From positions 55,385,498-55,449,497 of the forward strand of contig NC_088791.1 of assembly GCF_011386835.1 (NCBI RefSeq): 64,000 nucleotides of DNA. The letters are read 5' to 3'. The notes under the pieces are model-generated. The model saw nothing but the letters and a program-made list of their open reading frames with translations. It was not told the DNA's origin and searched no databases. This DNA comes from Chrysemys picta bellii. Its lineage: Eukaryota; Chordata; Testudines; Emydidae. This document shows, one piece after another, positions 12,012 to 21,074 of this stretch. Position 1 is the first letter of the stretch. The number at the start of each line of letters is the position of its first letter. The position numbers were made by a program, and so were the translations under genes.

Positions 12012-12417
12012 GACTGAGTGGACTTGCAGGCTTTAAAATTTTACATTGTTTTATATGTTAATGCAGGATTTTTTGTACAAAATTCTACATTTGTAAGTTC
12101 ACCTTTCATGATAAAGAGATTGCACTACAGTACATGTATTAAGTGAATTGAAAAATACTATTTCTTTTGTTTTTTTACAGTGCAAATATTTCTAATGAAA
12201 AATAAATATAAAGTGAGCACTATATACTTTGTATTCTGTGTTGTAATGGAAATCAATATATTTGAAAATTTAGAAAACATCCAAAAACATTTAAATAAAA
12301 TGGTATTCTATTACTGTTTAACAGTGCGATTAATCACGTGATTAATCATGATTATTTTTTTAATCACATGATTAATCACAATTAATATTTTAATCACTTG
12401 ACAGCCTTAATATATAC

Positions 12418-13578
12418 TAGTCCTTGTACAGGGATGGTCAAACAGCATGCAGGGGAACTGCTTCTTTCAGAAACCTCAGCCCAACACCAACGCCCTGTTC
12501 CCATGAGCAACTCTACCTCAAGAACTGACTCTAATCAGAAACAAAGGCAGAAAGAACACCACACATCTCCCTCTCCAAACACCACTGCCTCAAAACAGAG
12601 CCTTGGAATTCAGGAAACTAACAACAATCCAGTATGTCTTCCCAAGAATGGACATTTGTTTGCACAATAAGAAAAAAAACCTTTGAAGACATTTTGTAAC
12701 AGCACCACTTGGTGACACCTCCAACAGAATAAATTATAGTATCTTTAATGGAAGCCAGGGAAAACGTCAACCACCATTCCAGGAGGGGACTACTTCCTGC
12801 CTGTGAGAGTCTGTTTTTGACATAGTAATTGTTTTTAAGCCACCAGCACAGGCATGTGTGCTACCTAGAACCTTCCTGTATATCTGGCCACAAGAAGACC
12901 CCAATGCCTATTTGTGGGAAGGAATGTCCTAGTTTTGTTGGCTTGTCCCAGCCAATTATACTGAAACTCAAGTTTTGATTTAACATTAATATACATTTGA
13001 CACCCAGCCCAATCCTATTTCCCTGCTGCCAGAAATTCTTCATACTGTCAGGACAATCCCCTTCAATGATATTCTCTCCAACTCCCACCACCACCACACA
13101 CAGAGCACCAAAAATGTTCCCCACTGTGATATGAAAAAAGATATCCTTATTTTCTATTCCTGAACTCTACCAAAGAGAAACAGCAGCTCTGTTTCTGAAG
13201 TGAGCTGATATCACAGCAGATACAGTTCTGGCAAATGGGGAGCGAGGGGTATATTCCCACCTAACTAAAAATATCCTGCAGTTGTGAGCACTTTATTCCC
13301 TGAGTTTTCTTACAATGGACAGCAGTGAAAAGGGTCTTGCACCTTTAAACCACCACAATATGACATAAGAATGAAATATCCAGTATCAGCCTGCAACTAA
13401 GAGCAATGGCTCTTTTAACGTTGAGGGCACACAACATTCCCATTGATTTCACTGGAACTTGCACATAAGGAATGTAGCTTTAATTCCCAGTTCAGTTTTA
13501 CCCAATCCCATTTTGGAGACCTCAGCCATATGTACACACAGCTGACTGTCTTTAAAAGATTTATATGCCAGAAAAACA
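12418..13578. other. Unannotated stretch
   Basis: No gene or repeat is recognised. An open frame of 90 codons (12398-12670) overlaps the hAT end and lacks any motif. Confidence 0.4.
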
Positions 13579-13588
13579 TAAAGCAAAC

Positions 13589-13698
13589 AAGGTGAGTGAG
13601 AGAACATCTTTTATTGGATCAACTTTTGTTGGTGAAAGAGACAAGCTCTGGAGCTTCTCTCTCTCATATCCTGGGCTCAACACAAGTATAACAACACT
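13589..13698. mobile_element. Short retroposon with related end sequences, 10-bp target duplication
   Basis: Perfect direct repeats taaagcaaac (13579-13588 and 13699-13708) bracket a 110-bp insert. The insert begins aaggtgagtgagag, contains cttttattggatcaacttt and ttggtgaaagagacaagct, and ends cctgggctcaacacaa...acaacact. The 35936-36052 repeat is a relative in a rearranged order. The right end resembles the ctaacacggct ends of the elements at 27274, 48791 and 50174. The 10-bp duplication indicates insertion by a retrotransposon-type machinery. Confidence 0.75.
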
Positions 13699-13740
13699 TA
13701 AAGCAAACAGAAAGAAAAAACATTTTACTTTGCCTGCACA

Positions 13741-13898
13741 CATCTGAAAGTGAGTAAGCAAAATGACCTCAGCACCACTTTAGAACTTTGGTTAAAGACC
13801 ATTCTGTATCTGGTTGGAAGCAGGGGAGACAAAATGTATTGTTACCCCTTTTTCCAGTACCAACAGCCTAATCTGATTCCAGCATCACCTCTCTGGTG
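13741..13898 (+). repeat. Direct repeat copy 2 (about 160 bp)
   Basis: This is a diverged copy of 10511-10674 in the same orientation, sharing catctgaaagtg, gcaggggagacaa and the ccctttttccagtacca block. It lies directly downstream of the small retroposon at 13589-13698. Confidence 0.7.
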
Positions 13899-15860
13899 AG
13901 TGTCTCACAATCTTTAGCACTCCAACACCCCTGGAAGGTAAGGCAGTGGTATTATTGAAGACATTTTTTAAAAAATGACCTGCAAACCAACTTGATCCTA
14001 CACAAAAGTTAATCATGGGCTCATAGCATTGTCTGTTGCCATGAAAAAGATACAGGGTAGGAAAAGAAGTTGTTCTGGACAGGTTTGCCATTCAAGAAGT
14101 GGAATTGGGACACGTTGGCAGTAGGCTAGAATTTGACCATCCTGGCTGAGCAATGTGTGTGTGCGTGAGAAACTGGGAACTGGAGGATGGGTAGGTGGGG
14201 TCTGATGTTACCTTGAGAACCAGGTGGGCACTCAGCTGGAGGAGGGAATCTTTGTATAAAAAGATACAAAAGGAGCAGTGGGTAGTTCTGGAAGGAGACC
14301 AGATGTATGGGAGCAGTGACAGTCTTCCAGCAGAGGCCTTTCTCTATTCAGAAAATAATATCAAAGTAAAATAAGTTTATGTTCAATTCAATCTGTGCAC
14401 TGTTCACAGCAGTTAGTTTAGTAGAAGTCTGTGACTGCAGACTTCAGAGTAATATGGCCCCATGGTACATTCTATGCAGTAAAGAACCACAGACTCACTC
14501 ACTACCTGCAAAGTCTGCACCTTAATGACTAGTTTGGATTTCTGGGGCTGAGATGAAAATGCATACAGTCTCCTCTTTTGAGTGTCTTACTGTACTCTGG
14601 CTGCAGATGATACTGAATAAAGTAGTAAACATATAAACCAGTCGTTGGGACTGAGAGCTTGTCACTGTAGTTTTCCATTGTCTGACATACAGGGTTAGTC
14701 TTTGTGTCCTGCAAAATCCACAGCTGTAGCCCCTTCAAATTTTGAAGGAGGACCTCAGCCAATATGTGGCTGTGGAGATGTGGAGGCTGCCTGGGCTGCT
14801 GTTTATGGTGCTAGGGCCATGCTGATCTCCCCTCCATCCTATATCCAGCTGTCTGCAGCTGAGTGACTCAGCTGTCAAGAGCCAAAATGATTTCTGGCCA
14901 CAATATGGAGAAAGGTAGCTCAAAACTGTGAGAGAACCTAGAAATAATGGAGTACAGGTGTAATCCCAGGCGACGAAGAGAAGAGACTAGGTAGAAATCA
15001 ATGCAGATTAGAATTAGCAGAAGGAAAGAATAAAATCACTCTATAGGTAACTATCAGTTTGTTGGTAACTATCCAGACACATAATGTGGAAGCAGTTTGC
15101 TTTTCCTTTTCTGAATAAGACTGATTTTTCATCTAGATTTGCCAGGTTACCTCATGGGTTTGTTTCACAGATATGTGATCAAATGAACCCGCATTCTGCC
15201 AGATATGTGATCAAATGAAAACTCTCACAGCAAGTCTCTTGGGAGGTCAATTAGAAAACTAAAGTCGATTAGAAATGTATAATCAGAAAAATACGGTGTT
15301 GCATTTAAAAATCAGTCCGAAAATAGAAAAGTCCTCTTAATAAAGTACAGATACTTGATATATCGTCACAGAATGACAACTCCCTTTCTGCATGACTTCA
15401 CCTCAACAAATTCACCCCATCGGGAGTGCTGGCTAAAGCACCCATTTATTACCATGTGTTCTGCTTTATGAAACAAATGTGTTTCTCCACTCATTTAATC
15501 ACCAGCAACCTTCCCATAACTAAATCTTTACTTATGAGCATGCTAACTAGGGTTGAGCAGAGCCGTGAGTAGGAAATGTAATTTTGCTCTCCAATTGCCC
15601 TATTCATTATCCTCCTCAGCATTTACATTCTGCGCAACATTAGGATGCTGCATATAATGTGATCATTTACTATGTGGCTGTGACTGCCAAATGCAATGAA
15701 TAAAATAGAGTCTTCTGAGAGAGTTATTCTACATACAGGAAAAACACCACTTGGTTTAATGGGGTTTAAAAGTTATCAAGTGCAGTGCAATGTATATATA
15801 ACATACATTCTGTGTTTTCAGTTTTCTTTTATGTACAGAATAAAACAAACAAACATTTAA
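13899..15860. other. Unannotated stretch
   Basis: The only structure noted is a pair of 18-bp direct repeats, agatatgtgatcaaatga, at 15169-15186 and 15201-15218 (period 32 bp). No coding motif or RNA gene is recognised. Confidence 0.45.
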
Positions 15861-16062
15861 GGGGGAAGGATAACTCAGTGGTTTGAGCATTGGCCTGCTA
15901 AACCCAGGGTTGTGAGTTCAATCCTTGAGGGGGCCACTTAGGGATGTAGGGCAAAATTAGTACTTGGTCCTGCTAGTGAAGTCAGGGGGCTGGACTCAAT
16001 AATCTTTCAAGGTCCAGTTCTAGGAGATAGGCTATCTCCATTAATTTATCTATATTTTATTT
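15861..16062 (+). repeat. tRNA-derived SINE (turtle Cry / tortoise Pol III type)
   Basis: The head ggataactcagtggtttgag is a degraded tRNA box A region and gagttcaatcc (15914-15924) is a good box B. Both belong to the internal RNA polymerase III promoter of a tRNA-like head. The body contains ccacttagggatgtagggc and gggggctggactcaataa. The 3' part ends ccagttctaggagata and an ATTT-rich tail, the LINE-related tail of this family. Its presence is a strong indicator of a cryptodiran turtle. No clean target duplication was found. Confidence 0.9.
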
Positions 16063-16347
16063 ACAGTCCACATGACTCATCAAGAAACATATTGCTTCTC
16101 TCAGCCCTGTCAGGGCAGAAATAATTGTTAGTCATATTTACGCTGGTACCACTATATCCAGGAACAGGTAGAAGGGGAAATATTTTTATGTACTATGGGT
16201 ATTTTTCTTCCTATTCAGCTAATTTTAGATGTAAATAAACAGGCATTAGCAGACTGGGGAACCTAAAAGCTGTAGTGCCTTTCTCTAAAAAAGCCTGCTT
16301 TGATCTAGCTCAGAAGACGGACTGAAAGCACGTGTTTGAAGCAGGAA
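16063..16347. other. Unannotated spacer
   Basis: Nothing is recognised between the SINE tail and the Harbinger insertion site. Confidence 0.4.
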
Positions 16348-16639
16348 TAAGGGTATGTCTACACTACGAAATTAGGTCAAATTTATAGAAGACGGTTTTA
16401 TAGATATCGGTTTTATACAGTCGATTGTGTGTGTCTCCACATAAAATGCTCTAAGTGCATTAAGTCGGCGGACCGCGTCCACAGTACCGAGGCTAGCGTC
16501 GACTTCCGGAGCATTGCACTGTGGGTAGCTATCCCACAGTTCCCGCAGTCTCCGCCGCCCATTGGAATTCTGGATTGAGATCCCAATGCCTGATGATGCA
16601 AAAACAGTGTCACAGGGGGTTCTGGGTACATGTCGTCAG

Positions 16640-16731
16640 GCCCCTCCCCCTCCGTCAGAGCAACGGCAGACAATCGATTCGCGCCTTTTTACCTGGGTTA
16701 CCTGTGCAGACAATATACCACAGCAAGCATG
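16640..16731 (+). repeat. Duplicated leader/start region within Harbinger, copy 1
   Basis: The sequence cctccgtcag...cagacaatcgattcgcgccttttt...agcatggagccc resembles that just before the true transposase start (cctccgtcagacactag...gcgcctttttt...atcatggagccc at 17432-17498). Its ATG (16729-16731) opens a frame of about 40 codons only (MEPTQLSSPSPYVIRV and so on, to 16848), so it is not the transposase start. Confidence 0.6.
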
Positions 16732-16771
16732 GAGCCCACTCAGCTCAGCTCACCGTCACCATATGTCATCC

Positions 16772-16970
16772 GGGTGCCGGCAGACGTGGTACTGCATTGC
16801 TACACAGCAGCAGCTAATTGCCTTTTGGCAGTAGACGGTGCAGTATGACTGGTAGCCGTCATCGGCTATCTGGGTGCTGGCAAACGTGGAGCTGCATTGC
16901 TACACAGCAGCAGCTCCTTGCCTTTTGGCAGTGGATGGTGTATTACGATTGATATCCGTCATCGTCATAT
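16772..16970 (+). repeat. 100-bp tandem duplication inside Harbinger
   Basis: The unit starting gggtgccggcagacgtgg at 16772 is repeated from 16872 as gggtgctggcaaacgtgg. Both contain tgctacacagcagcagct and ccttttggcagt and end near ccgtcatcg. The copies differ at several positions, so the duplication is not recent. Confidence 0.85.
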
Positions 16971-17279
16971 TCCTCAGTGAGTTCAATCAGAGGCACCCGG
17001 GAAACTTCTTCAGCAGATTCCTCTAAGAAATACTGAACCAAACATTCCACGCTGGGCATCTGATTCTTCATTTTGTCTCCTGGAGACCCGGCAGTCCTAT
17101 TGAACCGTCTTGACAATAATGGCTATCAGTCGTAGTACATCATTTTCTGCCAAGCACCCAGAAGATGCCGATAGCTATCAGTCATGCTGCACCATCTGCT
17201 GCCAGCTTAAGATGTAAAAAATAGATGGACCAGATTTGTTCTGTATTCATTTGCTTCCCCCTCCCTCCGTGAAATCAAC

Positions 17280-17323
17280 GGCCTGCTAAACCCAAGGTTT
17301 TGAGTTCAATCTTTGGGGGGGGG
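17280..17323 (+). repeat. tRNA/SINE-head-like segment inside Harbinger
   Basis: ggcctgctaaacccaagg and gagttcaatctttg match the tRNA-derived head of the SINE at 15861-16062 over about 40 bases, including the box B-like part. It has no body or tail. It may be a captured SINE or tRNA fragment that is now part of the transposon. Confidence 0.6.
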
Positions 17324-17489
17324 CATTCTGTGTGACAGTTGTTTGTGTTTCTCCCTGATGCACAGCCACCTTTGTTGATTTTAATTCCCTGTACCTGTAT
17401 GCCATGTCGTCACTCGCCCCTCCCTCCCTCCCTCCGTCAGACACTAGTTTTGCGCCTTTTTTCAGACCAGACGCCATAGCACTGGGATC

Positions 17490-18755
17490 ATGGAGCCCGC
17501 TCAGATCATGGCGGCAATTATGAGCACTATGAACACCACGCGCATTGTCCTGGAGTATATGCAGAGCCAGGACATGCCAAAGCAAAACAAGGACCAGCCA
17601 AGGAGGCGATTGCAGCGCGGCGACGAGAGTGATGAGGAAATTGACATGGACATAGACCTCTCACAAGGTACAGGCCCCAGCAATGTGCAAATCATAGTGT
17701 TAATGGGGCAGGTTCATGCCATGGAACGCCGATTCTGGGCCCGGGAAACAAGCACAGACTGGTGGGACCGCATCGTGTTGCAGGTGTGGGACGATTCCCA
17801 GTGGCTGCGAAATTTTCGCATGTGTAGGTGCACTTTCATGGAACTTTGTGACTTGCTTTCCCTTGCCCTGAAGCGCCAGAATACCAGGATGAGAGCAGCC
17901 CTCACAGTTGAGAAGCGAGTGGTGATAGCTCTGTGGAAGCTTGCAACGCCAGACAGCTACCAGTCAGTCGGGAATCAATTTGGAGTGGGCAAATCTACTG
18001 TGGGGGCTGCTGTGATCCAAGTTGCCAGGGCAATCAAAGACCTGGTGATATCAAGGGTAGTGACTCTGGGAAACGTGCAGGTCATAGTGGATGGCTTTGC
18101 TGCAATGGGATTCCCAAACTGTGGTGGGGCGATAGACGGAACCCATATCCCTATCTTGTCACCGGAGCATCAAGCCACCGAGTACATAAACCGCAAGGGG
18201 TACTTTTCAATGCTGCTGCAAGCCCTGGTGGATCACAAGGGACGTTTCACCAACATCAACGTGGGATGGCCAGGAAAGGTACATGATGCTCGCGTCTTCA
18301 GGCACTCTGGTCTGTTTCGAAAGCTGGAGGAAGGGACTTTCTTCCCGGACCAGAAAATAACCGTTGGGGATGTTGAAATGCCTATAGTTATCTTTGGGGA
18401 CCCAGCCTACCCCTTAATGCCATGGCTCATGAAGCCGTACACAGGCAGCCTGGACAATAGTCAGGACCTGTTCAACTACGGGCTGAGCAAGTGCCAAATC
18501 GTGGTGGACTGTGCATTTGGATGTTTAAAAGCACGCTGGCGCAGCTTACTGACTTGGATAGACCTCAGCGAAACCAATATCCCCATTGTTATTGCTGCTT
18601 GCTGTGCGCTCCACAATATCTGTGAGAGTAAGGGGGAGACATTTATGGCGGGGTGGGAGATTGAGCAAATCGCCTGGCCGCTGATTACGCGCAGCCAGAC
18701 ACCAGGGCGGTTAGAAGAGTACAGCAGGGCACGGTGCACATCAGAGAAGCTTTGA
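17490..18755 (+). CDS. PIF/Harbinger DDE transposase (HARBI1-like)
   Basis: The protein has 421 residues, a plausible length for the family. An N-terminal variable and acidic region (ESDEEIDMDIDL, about residues 46-57) precedes a helix-turn-helix-like segment (about 138-182, with ALWKLATPDSYQSVGNQFGV). The DDE nuclease domain follows: GAIDGTHI with D216, VHDARVF at 264-270, IFGDPAYPLMPWLMKPY with D304, and VVDCAFGCLKARWRSL. In the last motif the family normally has glutamate; here residue 340 is aspartate (GAC, 18507-18509). The enzyme would excise and insert the element. The start has gggatcATGG context, and the leader is partly duplicated upstream. The last residues (CTSEKL) arise from a one-base shift: the neighbouring frame (HIREALKTNFVTGQATV) looks like the ancestral tail. 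Function in this copy is doubtful because of the E-to-D change and altered tail. Confidence 0.93.
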   Translation: MEPAQIMAAIMSTMNTTRIVLEYMQSQDMPKQNKDQPRRRLQRGDESDEEIDMDIDLSQGTGPSNVQIIVLMGQVHAMERRFWARETSTDWWDRIVLQVWDDSQWLRNFRMCRCTFMELCDLLSLALKRQNTRMRAALTVEKRVVIALWKLATPDSYQSVGNQFGVGKSTVGAAVIQVARAIKDLVISRVVTLGNVQVIVDGFAAMGFPNCGGAIDGTHIPILSPEHQATEYINRKGYFSMLLQALVDHKGRFTNINVGWPGKVHDARVFRHSGLFRKLEEGTFFPDQKITVGDVEMPIVIFGDPAYPLMPWLMKPYTGSLDNSQDLFNYGLSKCQIVVDCAFGCLKARWRSLLTWIDLSETNIPIVIAACCALHNICESKGETFMAGWEIEQIAWPLITRSQTPGRLEEYSRARCTSEKL

Positions 18756-18907
18756 AAACGAATTTTGTGACTGGCCAGGCTACGGTGTGAAACTTCTGTT
18801 TGTTGCTTCTTGATGAACCCTCTGCCCCGCCCCCCCCCCCCGTTCCCTCTACTTCCCTGTAAACTAAACACCCTCCCCTCCCCCCTTCGAGCACCGCTTG
18901 CAGAGGC

Positions 18908-18947
18908 AATAAAGTCATTGTTACTTCACATTCATGCATTCTTTATT
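18908..18947. terminator. Tail-to-tail poly(A) signals of the two Harbinger genes
   Basis: AATAAA at 18908-18913 (+) follows the transposase, and AATAAA on the minus strand at 18942-18947 follows the Myb-like gene end at 19048. They face each other within 40 bp, so the two transcripts would end head-on and probably overlap by a few bases. Confidence 0.7.
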
Positions 18948-19047
18948 AATTCATCACACAACTAGGGGGATAACTGCCAAGGTAGCCCGGGAGGGGTGGG
19001 GGAGGAGGGAAGGAAAAGGACACATTGCAGTTTAAAACTTTAAAACT

Positions 19048-19527
19048 TTAACACTTATTGAAGGCCAGCCTTCTGATGCTCAGGCAATCATCTGGGATGG
19101 AGTGACTGGGTGGCCAGAGGCCCCCCCACCGCGTTCTTGGGCGTCTGGGTGAGGAGGCTATGGAACTTGGGGAGGAGGGCTGTTGGTTACACAGGGGCTG
19201 TAGCGGCGGTCTCTGCTCCTGCTGCCTTTCCTGCAGCTCAACCATACGCTGGAGCATATCAGTTTGATGCTCCAGCAGCCGGAGCATCGACTCTTGCCTT
19301 CGGATTGCAAGCTGACGCCACCTATCATCTTCAGCCCGCCACTAGCTCTGTTCAGCCCGCGATTCAGCCCGCCACCTCTCCTTTCATTCATATTGTGCTT
19401 TTTTGCACTCTGACATTGAATACCTCCACACATTCTGCTGTGCTCTTTCAGCGCGGGAGCACATCTGGAGCTCCGAGAACATATCAACCTGAGTCCACCA
19501 TTTTCTCCTTCTAATCTACGCTAGCCT
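19048..19527 (-). pseudogene. Harbinger Myb-like protein, exon 2 (decayed)
   Basis: An acceptor (complement of ctgcg around 19528-19532, read as cgcag) precedes this exon. In its main frame it encodes RRRKWWTQVDMFSELQM, a charged helical stretch, LLEHQTDMLQRMVELQERQQ (a likely coiled coil) and a Pro/Ser-rich tail ending SIRRLAFNKC. Two in-frame stops (TGA at 19384-19386 and TAG at 19342-19344) interrupt it. Joined to exon 1 at the predicted donor, the reading frame runs only five codons before a TAG, so there is also an indel near the exon start (net plus one or minus two). The segment would mediate protein contacts in the intact family member. Confidence 0.75.
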
Positions 19528-19728
19528 CTGCGAAGGAGAAACATTTGCAGCTGGTGGAGGAGAAGGGAGAGGTGGTTAAAAAAGACACAGTTTAGAGAAC
19601 AATGGGTACACTCTTTCACGTTAAATTTTGCTGTTCACATTACACAGCACATGTGCTTTCGTTACAAGGTCGCATTTTTCCTCTTATATTGAGGGCCTGC
19701 CGGTTTGGTGTGAGAGATCACTCACGCA

Positions 19729-20388
19729 GTGCCAGGCAACAGAATTCGGCTTGCAGGCAGCCATGGTAAGCCACAGTCTTTTGGCTTTTTTAACCTTCAT
19801 AACATGTGGGAATGGTTTCAAACAGTAGTGCCCTCATTTCCCATACCAAGGACCCATTGGGTTGGCCATTTAAAATGGGTTTGCAATTTAAAAGGAGGGG
19901 CTGCGGTTCCCGGGTTAACATGCAGCACAAACCCAACTAACCCCCCTCCCCCCCAACACCCAATTCTCTGGGATGATCACTTCACCCCTCCCCCCCACCG
20001 CGTGGCTAACAGCAGGGAACATTTCTGGTCAGCCGAGCAGGAACGGGCACCTCTGAATGTCCCCTTAATAAAATCACCCCATTTCAACCAGGTGACCGTG
20101 AATGATATCACTCTCCTGAGGATAACAAAGAGAGATAAGGACTGGATGTTGTCTGCATGCCAGCAAACACCGGGACCATACGCTGCCATGCTTTGTTATG
20201 CAATGATTCCAGACTACGTGCTACTTGCCTGGTGTGGTAAAGTGTCCTACCATGGCGGACGGGATAAGGCAGCCCTCCCCAGAGACCTTTTGCAAAGGCT
20301 TTGGGAGTACATGAAGGAGAGCTTTCTGGAGATGTCCCTGGAGGATTTCCGCTCCATCCCCATACACGTTAACAGACTTTTCCAGTAG
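19729..20388 (+). CDS. Hypothetical third Harbinger open frame
   Basis: This 219-residue open frame lies wholly inside the Myb-like gene intron but on the opposite strand, in the same direction as the transposase. I do not recognise the family. The first half is proline-rich and low in conserved-looking blocks (NPPPPQHP). The second half is more protein-like: VTVNDITLLRITKRDKDWML, then PGPYAAMLCYAMIPDYVLL and a charged helical end LLQRLWEYMKESFLEMSLED, stopping with TAG. An ATTAAA poly(A)-like signal follows at 20430-20435. The start is uncertain: the sequence ccatg/gtaagc at 19752-19760 looks like a splice donor. A cag/gg acceptor-like site preceded by a C-rich tract (about 20015) could begin the real exon. 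It stays open although the neighbouring Myb exon has stops, which hints at selection or youth. It could equally be an antisense chance frame. Confidence 0.4.
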   Translation: MPGNRIRLAGSHGKPQSFGFFNLHNMWEWFQTVVPSFPIPRTHWVGHLKWVCNLKGGAAVPGLTCSTNPTNPPPPQHPILWDDHFTPPPHRVANSREHFWSAEQERAPLNVPLIKSPHFNQVTVNDITLLRITKRDKDWMLSACQQTPGPYAAMLCYAMIPDYVLLAWCGKVSYHGGRDKAALPRDLLQRLWEYMKESFLEMSLEDFRSIPIHVNRLFQ

Positions 20389-20482
20389 CTGTACTGGCCG
20401 CGATTGCCAGGGCAAATTAATCATTAATCATTAAACACGCTTGCTTTTAAACCATGCGTAATATTTACAAAGGTACACTCAC

Positions 20483-21074
20483 CAGAGGTCCTTTGTGTGC
20501 CCTTAGGGTCTGGGAGCATGCCTTGGGTGAGTTCGGGGGTTACTGGTTCCAGGTCCAGGGTGCTAAACATATCCTGGCTGTTGGGGAAACCGGTTTCTCC
20601 GCTTCCTTGCTGTGAGCTATCTTCATTGTCTTCATCATCATCATCATCTTCCACGTACCCCGAACCCACTTCCCTGTTGCGTGATTCTCCATTGATGGAG
20701 TCAAAGCACACAGTTGGGGTAGTGGTGGCTGCACCCCATAGAATGGCATGCAGCTCCACGTAGAAGCGGCATGTTTGCGGCTCTGCCCCAGACCTTCCGT
20801 TTGCCTCTCTGCCTTTGTGGTATGCTTGCCTTAGCTCTTTAATTTTCATGTGGCACTGCTGAGTGTCCCTGTTATGGCCTCTATCCTTCATGGCCTTTGA
20901 GACTTTTTCTAATATTTTGCCATTTCGTTTACTGCTATGGAGTTCAGCTAGCACTGATTCGTCTCCCCATATGGTGAGCAGATCCTGTACCTCCCATTCG
21001 GTCCATGCTGGAGCTATTTTGCGATCCTGGGACTCCATCATGGTTACCTGTGCTGATGAGCTCTGCGTGGTCAC
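20483..21074 (-). pseudogene. Harbinger Myb/SANT-like DNA-binding protein, exon 1
   Basis: The exon encodes 197 codons plus one base before a consensus donor gtgagt (complement at 20477-20482). Residues 23-112 form a Myb/SANT or trihelix-type domain: APAWTEWEVQDLLTIWGDE with two spaced tryptophans, then KILEKVSKAMKDRG, then QCHMKIKELRQAYHKGRE. An acidic run YVEDDDDDEDNED lies near residues 141-153. In PIF/Harbinger elements this second protein binds the subterminal repeats and brings the transposase into the nucleus. Exon 1 itself is open, but exon 2 is broken, so the gene is called a pseudogene. It is transcribed toward the transposase from near the right end. Confidence 0.85.

Larger units (their letters stand above)
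10717..12409. mobile_element. hAT transposon, fold-back form with 8-bp target duplication
   Basis: The 1,693-bp element is bounded by perfect direct repeats atatatac (10709-10716 and 12410-12417), the 8-bp size characteristic of hAT elements. The ends tagggctgtt and gacagcctta are inverted. Both subterminal regions are crowded with attaatc/gattaat motifs, which are likely transposase-binding repeats. The first about 625 bp (to about 11342) is an inverted copy of the last about 620 bp (from about 11785). Both arms carry the coding sequence for the transposase C terminus, reading outward. The middle (11343-11785) holds a forward piece of the transposase gene. The element therefore has two 3' ends and no recognisable 5' end. 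It encodes no functional transposase and would need one in trans. Confidence 0.88.

Noticed and set aside
17933..18871. Other frames within the Harbinger transposase region
   Set aside because: These are shadows of the 421-codon transposase frame, which alone has the DDE domain motifs.
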